A DNA stretch of 64,000 nucleotides, from positions 59,807,361 through 59,871,360 of the forward strand of contig NW_023605194.1 in NCBI RefSeq assembly GCF_014898055.3, written 5' to 3'. This DNA is from Talpa occidentalis. Taxonomy: Eukaryota; Chordata; Mammalia; Eulipotyphla; Talpidae. Of this stretch, positions 50,393-63,952 are shown piece by piece; positions within the stretch are counted from its first letter, which is position 1, and each line of letters begins with the position of its first letter. Both the position numbers and the translations under genes were made by a program. The notes beneath the pieces are model-generated. The model worked only from the letters and a program-made list of their open reading frames with translations. It searched no databases and was not told the origin of the DNA.

Positions 50393-50774
50393 AAAGTTGG
50401 TTATCAATAGTGGTTAACATTCTGCTTCTACATTTACCTTCTACACTGGACTCTCTCTCTTCCAATTTTCTCATCCTTCTTAATCACTACTCAGATGGAC
50501 CCTAGGACTATAATTTCATCTCTTTTCCCTACAATTCTCTGTCAAATATATATTGTTTGTGTTCTTTTTATTGTATTTTGTTCTTATTAGAAGAACACCT
50601 AGTTATTTCCCTTCACCTGGAAAAGACCTTGATATCACTGACAAAAAAAGCTGAAAACTATAAAAAAGACAGAATTTACTACTTAAAAATCAAGTGGTTA
50701 ATATATGCCGAGAAGACGACAAAGAAAATTTAAACACTGGCAAATGCACACATAACATTTTGTATATACTACCA

Positions 50775-50890
50775 AGTATTTAACAGAAATAATAATAATC
50801 ATAGTTATAACACTTTACATCAAACATTCACATACTTTGTTTCACATTAACTTCATAGCAATCCTGTAAAGAAGTTAGAAAACAGGATTT
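50775..50890 (-). repeat. MIR-type fragment, antisense
   Basis: AACACTTTACATCAAACATTC and TTCATAGCAATCCTGTAAAG resemble the complement of the MIR 3' half. Confidence 0.45.
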
Positions 50891-52186
<1,296 letters not shown>

Positions 52187-52426
52187 GCACATCTGCCAAG
52201 CATGTTCATAGTCTGCAAGGTTTAGCAGTGCCATGTACTGTTCTGGCATACTGCAAATGCATTTTCTTGTTAGGAATCCAATAATTTTTTGAAAGGCCTG
52301 AGAACAAAGTAATTCCATGGTAGCAATAAAGGCAATGAGAAATTTTCCTTTAAGTATCGTTTGATGAATAGGTAACCAAGAAACAAGCAAAGTCACAGAT
52401 TTCTAGTAGTATCATGTATGTCTTTT
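52187..52426. other. PRKG1: Repeat-free intron next to the PRKG1 acceptor
   Basis: About 240 bp with no recognised repeat. It carries a 71-codon minus-strand frame (52181-52396) that is in phase with the exon but ends at a TAA 20 bp before it. I do not recognise the peptide and treat it as chance. Confidence 0.45.
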
Positions 52427-52438
52427 AATAACTGAAAC

Positions 52439-52680
52439 TTTTTTTTAAGATTTATTTTATTTATGCATACGAGAGCTGGGTGTAGGCTAGAGGTGTGGTG
52501 GAGGGGAGGAAGTGAAAGGATTCACCAGAGACAGAATGGGGAGCAGCGGGCAAGACAGGAGAGGTCTGCTGTGCCATGTGGGTTAGCTCCCTGGCCATCT
52601 GGGGATCAAACTTGTACTACAATGGCTGCTAATAGCTTCATAGTGCTGAGACTTAACCCCTTGCACCACCAGGGAATCCC
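52439..52680 (-). mobile_element. tRNA-derived SINE, type B, with an internal deletion, in sense with PRKG1
   Basis: The T-run, tail, body and head are present on the minus strand, but about 35 bp of the body is missing between the CAGAGACAGAATGGGGAGCAG segment and the GGGCAAGACAGG segment. Target duplication AATAACTGAAAC / AATAGCTAAAAC at 52427-52438 and 52681-52692. It lies about 280-520 bp upstream of the exon. Confidence 0.93.
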
Positions 52681-52824
52681 AATAGCTAAAACGTTAATAG
52701 AATAAACACTCTTAATATCATGCTTACATATTATAAAAGAACATCAGGATGTATTATATTATACACAATTACAGTAAAACACAATTTGTGTATTTATTTT
52801 GTGTGTATATGTATGTGTATGTGC

Positions 52825-52950
52825 CACATCCTCTAGACTTTACATTCCATTAGGGCAAGGATCAATTTAATTTTTTTCTCTACTGAATGCCCAGAAGTAC
52901 TATAATGAGGGTTATATATAGCATGGGTGCTCAAGAAATATTTTGCATAA
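52825..52950 (+). repeat. L2-type LINE 3' end
   Basis: CTAGACTTTACATTCCATTAGG, GGCAAGGATCAATTTAATTT and GGTGCTCAAGAAATATTTTGC follow the L2 3' end ('ctagactgtaagctccatgagggcagggac ... gtgctcaataaatatttg'). Confidence 0.65.
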
Positions 52951-53034
52951 AAAACTTTTTAAGAATTTAATTTCTAATTAGCTGTTTGAAACAACTGATA
53001 GAAATGTGGCAGTTTTTATCCAAACTTCATGTGT

Positions 53035-53102
53035 CTTTAAAGAACATTTATTTCTTAAATAAAAAAACTTCAAAAAAATTATTTCTTAAATGTTCTTTAA
53101 AG
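53035..53102. repeat. 15-bp perfect inverted repeat
   Basis: CTTTAAAGAACATTT at 53035-53049 pairs with AAATGTTCTTTAAAG at 53088-53102, with a direct repeat of ATTTCTTAAAT inside. The right arm abuts the target duplication of the next SINE. Confidence 0.9.
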
Positions 53103-53114
53103 CTTAAATTGAGG

Positions 53115-53372
53115 GGCTTAAATAGACTCAACCTATGAAGCTATCCACAGCCACTGCAGCATGAGTTCGATTCCCAGCCAGGGAGCAGCCCACATCATGC
53201 AGCCGACCTCTCCTGACTCGTCCGCTGCTCCCCTCAGCAGTGTATTTCAGTCATTCCACCTGTTCTGTTCCCCACTCTGTCTCTGATGAATCCTCTCACC
53301 CCCCACCCCACACTTCTGGCCTGTACTCCAGTTCTTGTATGCATAAATAAATAAATCTTTAAAAACATAAAA
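53115..53372 (+). mobile_element. tRNA-derived SINE, type B, altered head
   Basis: The first 20 bases are atypical (GGCTTAAATAGACTC), then CAACCTATGAAGCTATCC and the normal B-type sequence follow to the tail. Target duplication CTTAAATTGAGG / CTTACATTGAGG at 53103-53114 and 53373-53384. Confidence 0.93.
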
Positions 53373-54079
53373 CTTACATTGAGGTATCAAAGAAGATAAA
53401 ACTCTATTAAACAAGATGTTTTAAACATAATTATGATTCACACATGGTATTAAACAGATAGTGAAAATATATTGGCAAATGCTATAGTTTGGATATTGTG
53501 GTGAACACAACATTTCTGAAGAACTTGAAAGTTGGTGATAATTTGTTTCACAGGGATAAGAAATCCCAAATGAATCCCTAAGCATACAAAAATCAAAGTG
53601 AAGAAATATTTTGTCAGGAGAAGCAGAATCAGTACTGTTAGAGAAGTTAGAAATTGGATGACAGCAAATACCTTATTGTTATAGAGAGGAAGCAACACAT
53701 TTGGAATTTTACATTAAAAGTCTCAATTTAAAAAGCATTGGACTGTATACAAGCTGGTGTTTGTCCACATTTGTTTAGCAAGTGGCTTACAGGAAAATAA
53801 CTTGCAGTAGTGTATAGTGAGTGACAAAAACATTAGCTCTCTCCATTTTGGGTGACTTTTCATCTAAGCCTCAGTCTAACAGAATTAGCCAAAGGCATAC
53901 ATAAAAGTGAAAACTACTGACAATTCATCAGTGCAAAAAAGTCTTAAAATGGACTCTCATTGTGCACATTATGAAGCATGTTGATGGCAGGGGGAAAATT
54001 CTTGTACCATTTTTAAGTGACTAAAGCAAAAACAGAACTGTTTTTAGAATAAAAAAGTATGTGTATGATAAATGTAAGG

Positions 54080-54200
54080 AAAACAGATTTTGAAGTTAGA
54101 TACATCCGGGACGCTATCCTAGTCCTGTCACATGTTAAATCTTGAGCAGTCTATCTTACATGTGTGAATTTACATTTTATCACCTGTCAAACAATATTTA
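54080..54200 (+). repeat. MIR-type fragment
   Basis: TTTGAAGTTAGATACATCCGGG, CTAGTCCTGTCACATGTTAAA and CTTGAGCAGTCTATCTTA resemble the MIR head and core, strongly diverged. Confidence 0.4.
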
Positions 54201-54769
54201 AAAAATTACCAACCTAATATTTACAAGTAAAGACTGATGAAAATACATTGTTACTTATGTAGATGGTGGGTGATAGGTGGCATTAATGGAATTTGCAGTA
54301 TGAGAGTGGGGAGGGATAGAAGGCATGAAATACTATTGGAGGGAAATTTACACAATGTTGACTTATGTTGACTTTGAGGACTAACAGTATTATACTTTTT
54401 ATCATTTTACTTTTCTCTACTTAGAAAATTCTCTAGGGTAGACATTAAAACTTTATATTGCAAAATCTTTGATTTTACAGGTACTTCAAGAAAATTGCCT
54501 ATACAATGAGGAAAAATAGAAACAATAGTCTATTCTTCATATGAATAATGAGTAGCTATTTAATACTAGTTAACTATTATTGATATATTCAATAGTACTT
54601 TTTTAGTAGATTTTCTTTTATATAGATTATGTTTAAATACTAATAGAATTTTGACCAAATGGATGCATTTCACCTAACGAAGGAATTTCACTCAAAGAAG
54701 ATGGATTACTAGTGATTAAACACTGTTCTTCATAAGTCTTTAAAACAACAGTTAAAACTTGTCCCAGCC

Positions 54770-55035
54770 TGGGCCTCCCCTGGTGGCGCAGCAGTTGAGC
54801 GCTGGGCTGCGAAGCTGCCCGCAGCCTCTGCAGTTCCGGTTCAATCCACAGCTGCCGGGCAAGGGTCCCACATGGTGCGACAGACCTCTCCTGCCACCCG
54901 CTGCTCCCCTCAGCAGTGTACTTTGGTCCTTCTGCCTGTTCTGCTCCCCGCTCTGGCTCTGGTGAATTCTCTCACCGTCCCGTGCTTCTGACTGTACCCA
55001 GTGCTTGTATAAATAAATAAATAAATTCAAAAAAC
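54770..55035 (+). mobile_element. tRNA-derived SINE, type A
   Basis: Complete. Perfect target duplication CTTGTCCCAGCC at 54758-54769 and 55036-55047. Confidence 0.95.
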
Positions 55036-55047
55036 CTTGTCCCAGCC

Positions 55048-56743
55048 ATGATTTTCAAGATATCACCTTCTTAAATTATGTTTACCTTTCTGAACTCAGT
55101 ACCATTAGCACCCACATAGTGCCTTCTGCTATCTATTGAGCTAAGATTATTTTAGTCAGATACCAGTACTTTAATCTTCAGGAAATTAATTTAATCAAAT
55201 ATAGTATTTTATTCTTACTAAAAATCCCTTTATTTTCTCTGGATCAAAGAGTGAGATCATACAATGGGTTCCCATTTTCTAAAGACTGCTATCAACCCCA
55301 GTATCCTAACTTGTTTAGTTACACATGGTCTCTTATCCTTTGGGAACCATTAATAGTACTCTATTAGAAATCTAAGTCCTAGAAATGCTGTAAGATTAAA
55401 AATAAAGCCCTCATCCAAGAAAATAATTAGTTTAGTACAAAGATGACTGGAAAAAAGAGTTAATTTCTCTCCTCTCATAAACAGTACAAATAACCTGTTT
55501 TGTGAAAACATCAGAGAAGACAACACAATGAAATCTAACAAAATCCCTTTGAATTTTCCAAGTGCTTATCTCAAACTAGGGATGAGAGAGATTTCAGGAA
55601 GCTCTCCTGCAGTTTTATTTCAAATGAAGAACTTTAAATCTCAAGTTTCCAAAGAAACAAACTGGAGACACTGTGCATGCTGTTGTGTCACTTTAAAACA
55701 AACAATAAACATAAAACCAATGTCTTACCATGCATCCCTTCATACAGGTATTGTCCAAAACCATGTCTGTCTTTGAAATATCACAAATAAGTCTCTACCC
55801 TCACAGCAAGATAAAAATCTTGTGTTTCTGTGTAGCACAACACAAAGATGTTCTTGTCAATGTGTAATACTTAAAGCCATGCCTTTTCACAGAACTTTCT
55901 TTTAAATCCTTTTCCATTGAGGGTCTAAAACCTTAGGTAAATTCTTATCAGTCTCTACTTGCTCCAACATTATAATCAACCAGAGGTTTCAAGTAACTTT
56001 TCTTCGAATCTCTATCTTCCCCTGAAGAAATAGTCTCAGGCACTCACTATAACTAAGCTATGACACTATTTATATGATTAGTTGAGCTGTGTATCAATCA
56101 GTATGTGAGCTGGGGAAAGCTGCTATATCAATTTCCAGAAGGTGATTATCTGCTCTTAAAAAAGTATATATTTCAACAACATTTTGCCAGAGTTCAGAAG
56201 CTTGAGCTGGGAGGTATAAGAACCAAACACAAAGATCCAGAATTTTATTTTTCCTGTCTGCTTCTGTACACAAGTAATCGTTTTTATAAGAAACAATTTT
56301 TTCATCCAACACCCTAAATTTGTGGTTTTAAAAATTCAGACAGGTATAAAATAACTTGGCTATTTCAAATGACTTCTATTGATTTGTCATCACAAAATTG
56401 TCAGCTTCTGAAACACTGGCTATATATACTGCTGTGCTGGTAAACTGACTCTCCAGGATTAAAAAAACAAGTGCTGGTTTGTAGCATTTGCCAATTTCCA
56501 TGGTATAAATACTTTCACCATAGCCGATTTCAAGCTACTAATGCAAAGTCAACCTGTTTGCAAAATTCCTGAAAATTTAACAAGCAATTCTAATATGAGC
56601 CAGTATGAGTTGGCTCCAGTATACCACTGGATATAGATTTTTCTAACACTAAGAATTTAGTGTTATTTAATTTAGAAATGCTGAAATCTGTATAAGCCTC
56701 TCCTTCCTTAAAAATTTCATTAAATGGCATAATATCCCTAAAT
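55048..56743. other. Unassigned intronic sequence
   Basis: Nothing recognised; the frame at 55528-55776 has no family match. Confidence 0.42.
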
Positions 56744-56905
56744 ATTTTTTTTTAATTTTTTTCGAGGTAACAACCATTACAACACTATATATGATTTAGA
56801 GCTATAGGATCACACCCGTCAGGTATATGTTACCACACCACACTCACTGCCAAGGAACCCATAGTCCTACACCATGGTCCAGTGTGCCTCCTCCCTATTT
56901 TGGGA
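56744..56905 (-). mobile_element. L1 3' UTR fragment, antisense
   Basis: A T-run, then CGAGGTAACAACCATTACAAC, then CCATAGTCCTACACCATGG, follow the L1 3' UTR pattern seen at 10088 and 15138. Confidence 0.72.
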
Positions 56906-57224
56906 GAACCCAGAGAATTTAGTGATAGAATTAGCAATAGGTCTTCCAAACTTTCCATTTTACGAAAATGAATTAAAAAGACCACTTCCCCATTGAATTA
57001 TTTCAATGAAAGTTCCTAAAGAGATGCAAAGGATATATGATAAAAAATATCAAATTTCTATACAATCTTCGGCAAAAATGGGAAATTCTAGGGTACTAGG
57101 GAGTACTACTTCTCTAGTAAGGGAGCCTATACCATTTATTATTTATTCATTATTCTTTATTAATACACAGTTTTCTCAAAACTAATAAAAAGATATTCTG
57201 CATTGTGCTTATGATAAGGTAGGG

Positions 57225-57550
57225 TAGCAATATCTATGCAATGCTAGGGCTATTACAAGGAGTGGGGAAAGTTGTTTCAGACTGGGTGGTGAGAAAGATA
57301 TCTCTAAACTGAGGACTGAATTACAGCAGGACTCAACAATACCAAGATCATCCTAGATAAAAGAAAAAACAAATATAAACGTCCAATGGCTGGAACGATT
57401 TTAATCTGTTTCATGATCAGAAAGGAGACCTATATGAGCAAAGGTAGGCAAGCAGCAGGTCTTGAAGGCTGAGATAAAGAGTTATTTTATACTAAAGTTG
57501 TAGAAATCCAGTGAAGGACTATAAAGAGAGGTATGACTTATAGGTTATCT
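57225..57550 (-). repeat. L2-type LINE fragment, antisense
   Basis: GGGTGGTGAGAAAGATATCTC, TATGAGCAAAGGTAGGCAAG and CTTGAAGGCTGAGATAAAGAG fit the L2 region 'gagcaagtgcaaaggccctgaggc' in the antisense sense. Strongly diverged. Confidence 0.45.
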
Positions 57551-59787
57551 ATCATGCATAAAGAATAAGTAATGTAAATTATTTTAAATATTACTGAGTT
57601 CATGGAGGTTGTCTCTCATGTATGTTACTGATTAATGACGACTAAAAGCTAAACTTATCATGTTAATGAGAAATTCTTGTAATTGAAACTCTTGGGAACC
57701 ATAGTATTATAAATCTTACATTTATTTTAATTTCAAACCACTGACTCTAAAATAACTCTTACATATTAAGAGAAAATGAGGTCTCCTGTCCAAGTTTAAG
57801 CTTTCTCCAGATGGCTGAAAGTTGTTCAGTTTCCATTCACAGATTCTCTTTAGATTAGTTAATCTCTTTTCACCTACCAAACAATAGTAATATGCCTACA
57901 ACAGCTTAGAAATGAGAAAATTAATATCTGATCTCTTCATTTTGCAAAGAATTCTAGGTACTTTAAAATATAATAGTCACTTGATTGTTATGAAGAATGA
58001 TTATCTGCTAAAGCAATTGAAAAGTGTAATGGCAACTTCAAAAATCAACTTTTTGAGTAAAAAGAACTCAACTCACTAAACCTCCTTGACTCACAAATGT
58101 CAATTTTAGGCTCAAATATAAAAAGAAGAAATAAATGTAGTTTTAAGGTCAATTTCACCTATAGGACAGTTGCTGAAATTGGAAATTGTTAAGTCTGAAT
58201 TGCCACAGAAAGCTGTAGCTTTTTTACTCAGATAAAGCCACTGCAGGGTTCTGTAACAGTTTCTAACTGCAGAATTAGGATAACTCCTTCCATCATCTGT
58301 GAAGTATTCAATTAATTACCTATAAGCAAGAAAAACTTCTGGAATAGTTTTCTCACCCCCCAACTGTTAAGATTCTGCCCAGTGGATCCTATTTGTTGCT
58401 CTAACAGCTTTCCTGAATGAACTCTAATAGGTCTAAGCTGACTTAGAGCTAAGAAATATCAATCAATCCTGCTTTTTTAAGATAAAATTCAACTCTCTAA
58501 TGCTATTGACCAATTTAGATATCCCCTCAAAACAGAGTATCTATTTTTATTAAGCATTAGATGATATATCAACCTAGTCTACTAACTCTGGTATAGCTAT
58601 TCCAAACTTATAGCAAGAGCAATAATGAAGAAATCAAAACTATTTGCAGCATTTATGCCTGTAATCAATATTTGATACATGAAGCTTGTGAATCACTAGG
58701 CAAAAAATATAATAACATAGTCCCTAGGTGACAGTAGTGTTTTTTTCTATTATACACAAATTGCAACTTTTTTCCAGTTCCCATTTCATTTCTTTTTCCC
58801 CAATCATTTTAAACTAGATGAATATCCAAATGACATTTAGGTGTTTTAAATCTAAAGAAAAATGATTGTATAAAGGAGAAGATACTTAAGCAAAAAAAAA
58901 AAAGTTTTTGCCCAAAATACCACTCAAGCTTTTTCCTTTTCAACTAATTTTCTCAATCTTATTCTCAATAACTGCAAACAATACTAAATAGTATTTGAAA
59001 TCATAGTCAGATGTTAATAGATAAAACAGACATGTACTGAAGGAAAAGAAAATCATTGCTTTTTTACGGACTATTCATCAATTTTCAAAAAGTCAACATT
59101 AAAAGCTTCCCATTCAGCTATACAAATCAAATAGCTGATTTGAGGTATTTTTTACAATTCAGAGGTATATTTTACATTTACTTCCTACTAGTAACTCTGT
59201 CTTCAAAAGAGCCCAAATGAAACTCTTGCCCTATAAGCAACTCTCTTATTTCACAGAAGAACTCTGGGGGTTCACAGATGTATCGTAAAGTGCTTTTCAT
59301 GAGCATAAAAAAGTCCGTCATACATTACATTACAGAGCATAAGACCTATGTGGCCTGATGTACTACGAATTAGCTCAATTTCTGAAGTTTAGTTACGTAA
59401 GCCACATTACAGACCTGCGATAAGGAAGAAAATATTTGACATATGTTTATATGCCCAATTGCAATTCAACAAATTTAAAGCAATTTTCTATCATTCAAAC
59501 ATATACACAATTGATGTTTCTTAGAATTCACTTATTGTCAACAAGATCACACCATGAACATTTACTAAGTTCCTCACCACTGAGGATGGTACCACCTACA
59601 AGGCACATATTTCATGTCATCATATTGCCTAATCCTTTGAGGCACACTAGCATGTATTTTCACCTTGATGTATTATGTATGCACTTTCATTATAATTATT
59701 GCCATGGCTTGATTATAAAACTGATCATTGAAGAAATTATTTTAAAAAATTCTTTTGTTCACATACTTTGCTTCAATTTGTGAGATA
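57551..59787. other. Unassigned intronic sequence
   Basis: No exon or clear repeat. The 115-codon frame at 59436-59783 overlaps a weak MIR-like antisense segment at 59560-59720 and has no protein resemblance. Confidence 0.42.
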
Positions 59788-59797
59788 AAATACCTTA

Positions 59798-60003
59798 TAT
59801 CTTGTCTTTTAATTATTTTTTTTAATTGAGGTAATATTGGTTTATAACACTGTATATGAATTAAGGAATATATTCATACCTTCTCAGTGTATGCAGAAGC
59901 ACTAATTTAAAGGAATAGATGCACTACTATACTCATTAAATTTTTTACAATAGCTGAGTTATAGATGCAACCTAAGTGCCCAGTGACAAAAGAGTGGATT
60001 AAG
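59798..60003 (-). mobile_element. L1 3' end with a 5' inversion (twin-primed)
   Basis: The left part (59811-59862) is L1 3' UTR on the minus strand (TTAATTGAGGTAATATTGG). The right part (about 59910-60003) is L1 ORF2 end on the plus strand (TTACAATAGCTGAG, CAACCTAAGTGCCCAGTGAC). The two face opposite ways within one insertion. A 10-bp duplication, AAATACCTTA, lies at 59788-59797 and 60004-60013. Confidence 0.75.
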
Positions 60004-60474
60004 AAATACCTTACATTTTAAATTACCATTTGTGTTTGAATTCAGTGTTAGAAAAATGTTTCTCTATCAAACCTGACCCCTATTCCCCAAATGTGTATAC
60101 TTTATATTGGCTAAAAATGATAGCTTGGATGATTCATTATTTCCTCTGAAAATCAGAAAACTAGAGCAAAATGTAGCCCTGTCACAGTGACCTACAGTTC
60201 TTAGGAGGCAGATCATTTACTTTGGTAAACTTAGATTAATTTCATCTCTAAGCAGCTTAGTTTGCATTAGGCTTTTTTATATATTAGACCCTTTAAGACA
60301 ACCTAAAGGGAGAACGTGAATATATTGAGAATTTTTAAAAATAACTAAAATTTAAAAATTAAACAACTATGTTTCTAGATGTAAAAGCTCCATGGTTTCC
60401 AGACTTCTTCATCAAAGGGGAAAAATTAACCAAAAATGACATGAGTCATCATCCTACTACCAAAAATATTTATT

Positions 60475-60680
60475 AAGTGGCTACTCTGTGTTCTGCAATG
60501 AATAGCCTCACCTCATTTAAGTCTCACAATGACTCACTAGGTGTGCAGTGGTGGAACAGCGGCAAAGAAAAGTTACATAAGCTATCCAGTGTCACACAAC
60601 AAGTACATGACAGGTAAAGTCAGGACTGAACAGAAAAATTTGTTTGACGTCTAAGCCACACTGTACTAAATTATTTGACT
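60475..60680 (-). repeat. MIR SINE, antisense
   Basis: AAGTCTCACAATGACTCACTAG, GAAAAGTTACATAAGCTATCC and GTGTCACACAACAAGTACATG read as complement of MIR. Confidence 0.75.
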
Positions 60681-60849
60681 TCTCAGCCCTCAATACTGAA
60701 CTGCATTGATAATTCGAAGAACTGTTCCCAATCACAGAATCCAAAAGCAAATGTTCTTCCCACGTTTTAAAAAAGGTATCTTTGATTCTGTAAAACTAAG
60801 AGCACTGTGTAAGGATAATATGACCTTTAATCCACAGAGAGCATATCAT

Positions 60850-61040
60850 ACTTTCAAAACAATTCCACCTCTAACATTTCATTCTATTACTGCCACAAAC
60901 CTGCACAGTAGGAAGACCAGATGTTATATAACCCTATATAACAGATAAGAAAATGGAGGCACAAAGGGGTTAGATGCCTGTCAAGATCTAGTTAGAGATT
61001 AAAGTTGGACCCAGGTGTACTGACTACCAGACTAAAATAA
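60850..61040 (-). repeat. MIR SINE, antisense
   Basis: ATAACAGATAAGAAAATGGAGG, CACAAAGGGGTTAGATGCCTG and AGTTGGACCCAGGTGTACTG read as complement of MIR. Confidence 0.78.
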
Positions 61041-61116
61041 ACACTTTTCACACTTGCCCATATTACATGCACATTCCTATACTCACTGTATCTCATTCAA
61101 GACTTTTGTTCCCCTT

Positions 61117-61142
61117 TCTCTCTCTCTCTCTCTCTCTCTCTC
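61117..61142. repeat. (TC)n microsatellite
   Basis: Thirteen uninterrupted TC dinucleotides. Confidence 0.95.
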
Positions 61143-63159
61143 ACCTTGCCTTCAGTCATTTTAATGTTAAAACTCACTTAGGCAAAGACTTCACAAATCC
61201 ACTGCACCAAAGTCAGCAAAAGGCTGTAGTCACTGACAAAAAGTCTATGATTTATGTATTTATATTTTTTCTTGCATTTTAAAAGGACAGGTTTAGTAGA
61301 AAAAGGAGAAAGAAAAAGAGAGAGACCTGCATAGTCACAGGTGGGCAGGAGAGCTGCCCAATTCTATGATTTAAAAAATCCTGTGATAGTTCATTCAGAA
61401 AGATTCCCTTTCTGATTTTATTCATTCTCCACATTATAGAAGTTTGAGCATGTCTGGTGACTTTTACAGAAAGAAAACCTACCTCTCATTCAGAAACACC
61501 TCTAGAATTCAGCAACAGAATTCAACTTATTTTGATTCCAGTGTGCCCACAACTATTCTCTCCTCTGTGTTCAGCACAGGCCCTTTCTGTTTCTCTCCTT
61601 CCCTTCTTAATATCCTGCTTCAGATGGACTTGATAAATCAATATTGAGGTAAAATACACAAGAAATTACTATCAGTTTGGATCGATATCTGTACTTGAAT
61701 TTAAAATCAAAAGGAAGCTCTCATTATGCTTCTATGATAAAAATATAATATTCCAAAAAGAACTGCAAAACATCATCATTGTATAATTAACATACTATAA
61801 CCTATAATATAAACGTATCTCAAAGAAGTCTGAATATAAGATACTAAACTTGAAACAATTTCCTTGCACACATTTTTATGATAGAAATATAATACACTGA
61901 ACTTATAATGGTCTAGGCATTATAATTTAATAAGTTAACTACCTTAAATTTTCACTGAAGAAGAAAGAATAAGAAGAGGAAGCTAAGGAGCAAGGTAAAT
62001 ATCTTGAATTCACTGTCCATCATCATCTTGCACCATGTTGTCCTTTAAAGGTTTGTCATTTGCAGTGGCAAACAGTTAATATTTATTATATTCCCAACCT
62101 AACAATTATAGGTTCAAATTCAGTGTCCAGGGAAACACCAGCAATAGTGACTGATAGGTCTAAAATTTAACCATAATTATCCACAAGATGATTTAAAAAA
62201 CAACTCAGAATTGCTACTGGCATGAGCAATATTTATGGAAGTAAGCCATACCTACAAATCTGAGAAGTCTGTCCTAAAATTGTATCCTTTGTGAAATAAG
62301 GTCACAATCATCAATGACAGAGAGACAAAAGAAACAGAAAAGCCATAAAGAAATTCAGGCAGGCCATGAAGCCAAAGAGGCGAGTATAATAAATAAATGG
62401 AGAAGACAAGCAGTTCATAACACAAAGTACACTTGAATTACAAACAACCTGTTTGCAGGTACCTGATCTAATCCTGTCTAAATGTCTGCAGCCAGCCAAA
62501 AGGGGAGCAAGGTCCCAGAAGAAAGTGATGGGCTATGGAAGGTAGGAGAGTTGGCCCCTGAAGTTATGGAACACTGAGCTATGCAGGACCCAGAGATAAA
62601 GAGCTTACAGAATAAACCCAAGGGAATTCAGACAGATCTGAACCCATGATATTGTCACTTTAACCTGAGCAGCTAGATGGAACAGAAGGATTCAGAGGGC
62701 AGACAAGAGGCAGTGGTTCCCAGGATTTCAGGGAACTCCTCCATGGAGTGGTTAGTTATGACCTACCCACCTGCAGGAATGTGTTATTAAACCTCTAGGA
62801 ACTATTGGACACTCTACATAAAGGCCTTCCTGTTTCAACTGTTTGGCCACTCTCTGGAATGAATGGGCAGAACACAGAAAGGGAGGAAGAGATGTGAAGA
62901 ATGGGAGGTAATCCAAGATGACACTCTAACTCTCCTGGTGCACAGAGTCTGGGTTAAGGAAGGGAGATACCTAGAAGATGTTTTCAGTATTTCTACTTGA
63001 GTGTTTTTATACATGTTATTGCACCTTAACCTACCATAAGAACATGCAGAAAGAATGCAGTCATACCAGTTAGAAAGGGGTTAATAAAATATTTAACAGC
63101 TGCTTCAGATGCATCAATTTGCCCTTACATAGTAGTCTGCCCAGGCTGACCCTTATATC
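61143..63159. other. Unassigned intronic sequence
   Basis: Nothing recognised. The stretch 62500-62960 is less AT-rich than its surroundings but shows no exon structure that I can support. Confidence 0.4.
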
Positions 63160-63905
63160 ACTTATTTATTTAACAAGCATTTCTTGCATATTTCAAAAAG
63201 GGTATTGGTTACACAGGGATAATGATATAGAGTCTTTTGTCTTCTTAAAGCTAAATATTTAGTAATAGAGGAAAAACAACACAGAGGTAAAGAGCAAATA
63301 TTACTCAAATAGAGACATTGTTTGGAATGTATATAACTGGGGGCTAATGTAGGGAATTGAAATAAAGATTTGTCTGAAAAATGTCATGTTTAGGCTGAGA
63401 TTTAAGGATAGAAGGGTCACCCTATAGAAGATCTAAGAGCAAGGTATTTGAAACTGAAGGAACAGAATGTTTTCAGGCTCATGTTTGTGGAAGGAAGCCC
63501 CCACAAGCCTTTGATGGACAGAAAGGATGGCCAGAGATGAATTTGGAGACATAAGCAGGGACTCATTAAGGTAGGACCTTATAGATGGTAGAAAGAACTG
63601 GATTCATAGTCAATAGAAAAAGAAATAGTGAGTGACATGGTCTGATTTATGTTTTAAAAATAGCAGAATTTCAAAAAATGAACTGTGATGAATGCCAATG
63701 GAGGGAGAGGGGAAGGAAAGTTCTGAAGAAATGCTATTGCACAAATTTCAAGCAAGACATAATGACTTAGATTAAGAGAGTGACAGAAGAGATGGGCAGA
63801 AGTGTGAATAAACTGAGTAATATTTTGCAAGTAGAAGCTGTAGGAATTACTGGCAGATAGGATGGAAGAGGGAGAAAGTGAAAGGAATCAGTGACAAATT
63901 TCCTG
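63160..63905 (-). repeat. L2-type LINE, antisense, long fragment
   Basis: ACTTATTTATTTAACAAGCATT start, then GGAACAGAATGTTTTCAGGC, GGTAGGACCTTATAGATGGTAG and GAGTGACATGGTCTGATTTA, follow the antisense L2 consensus in order ('aagtgacatgatctgatttacg' is characteristic). Confidence 0.72.
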
Positions 63906-63952
63906 CTTAAACAACTAAATAAACACTGATACTATACTGAGATGGTGTATAC

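Noticed and set aside
59436..59783. 115-codon plus-strand frame
   Set aside because: Low-complexity histidine- and leucine-rich peptide overlapping a weak MIR-like segment; no homology recognised.
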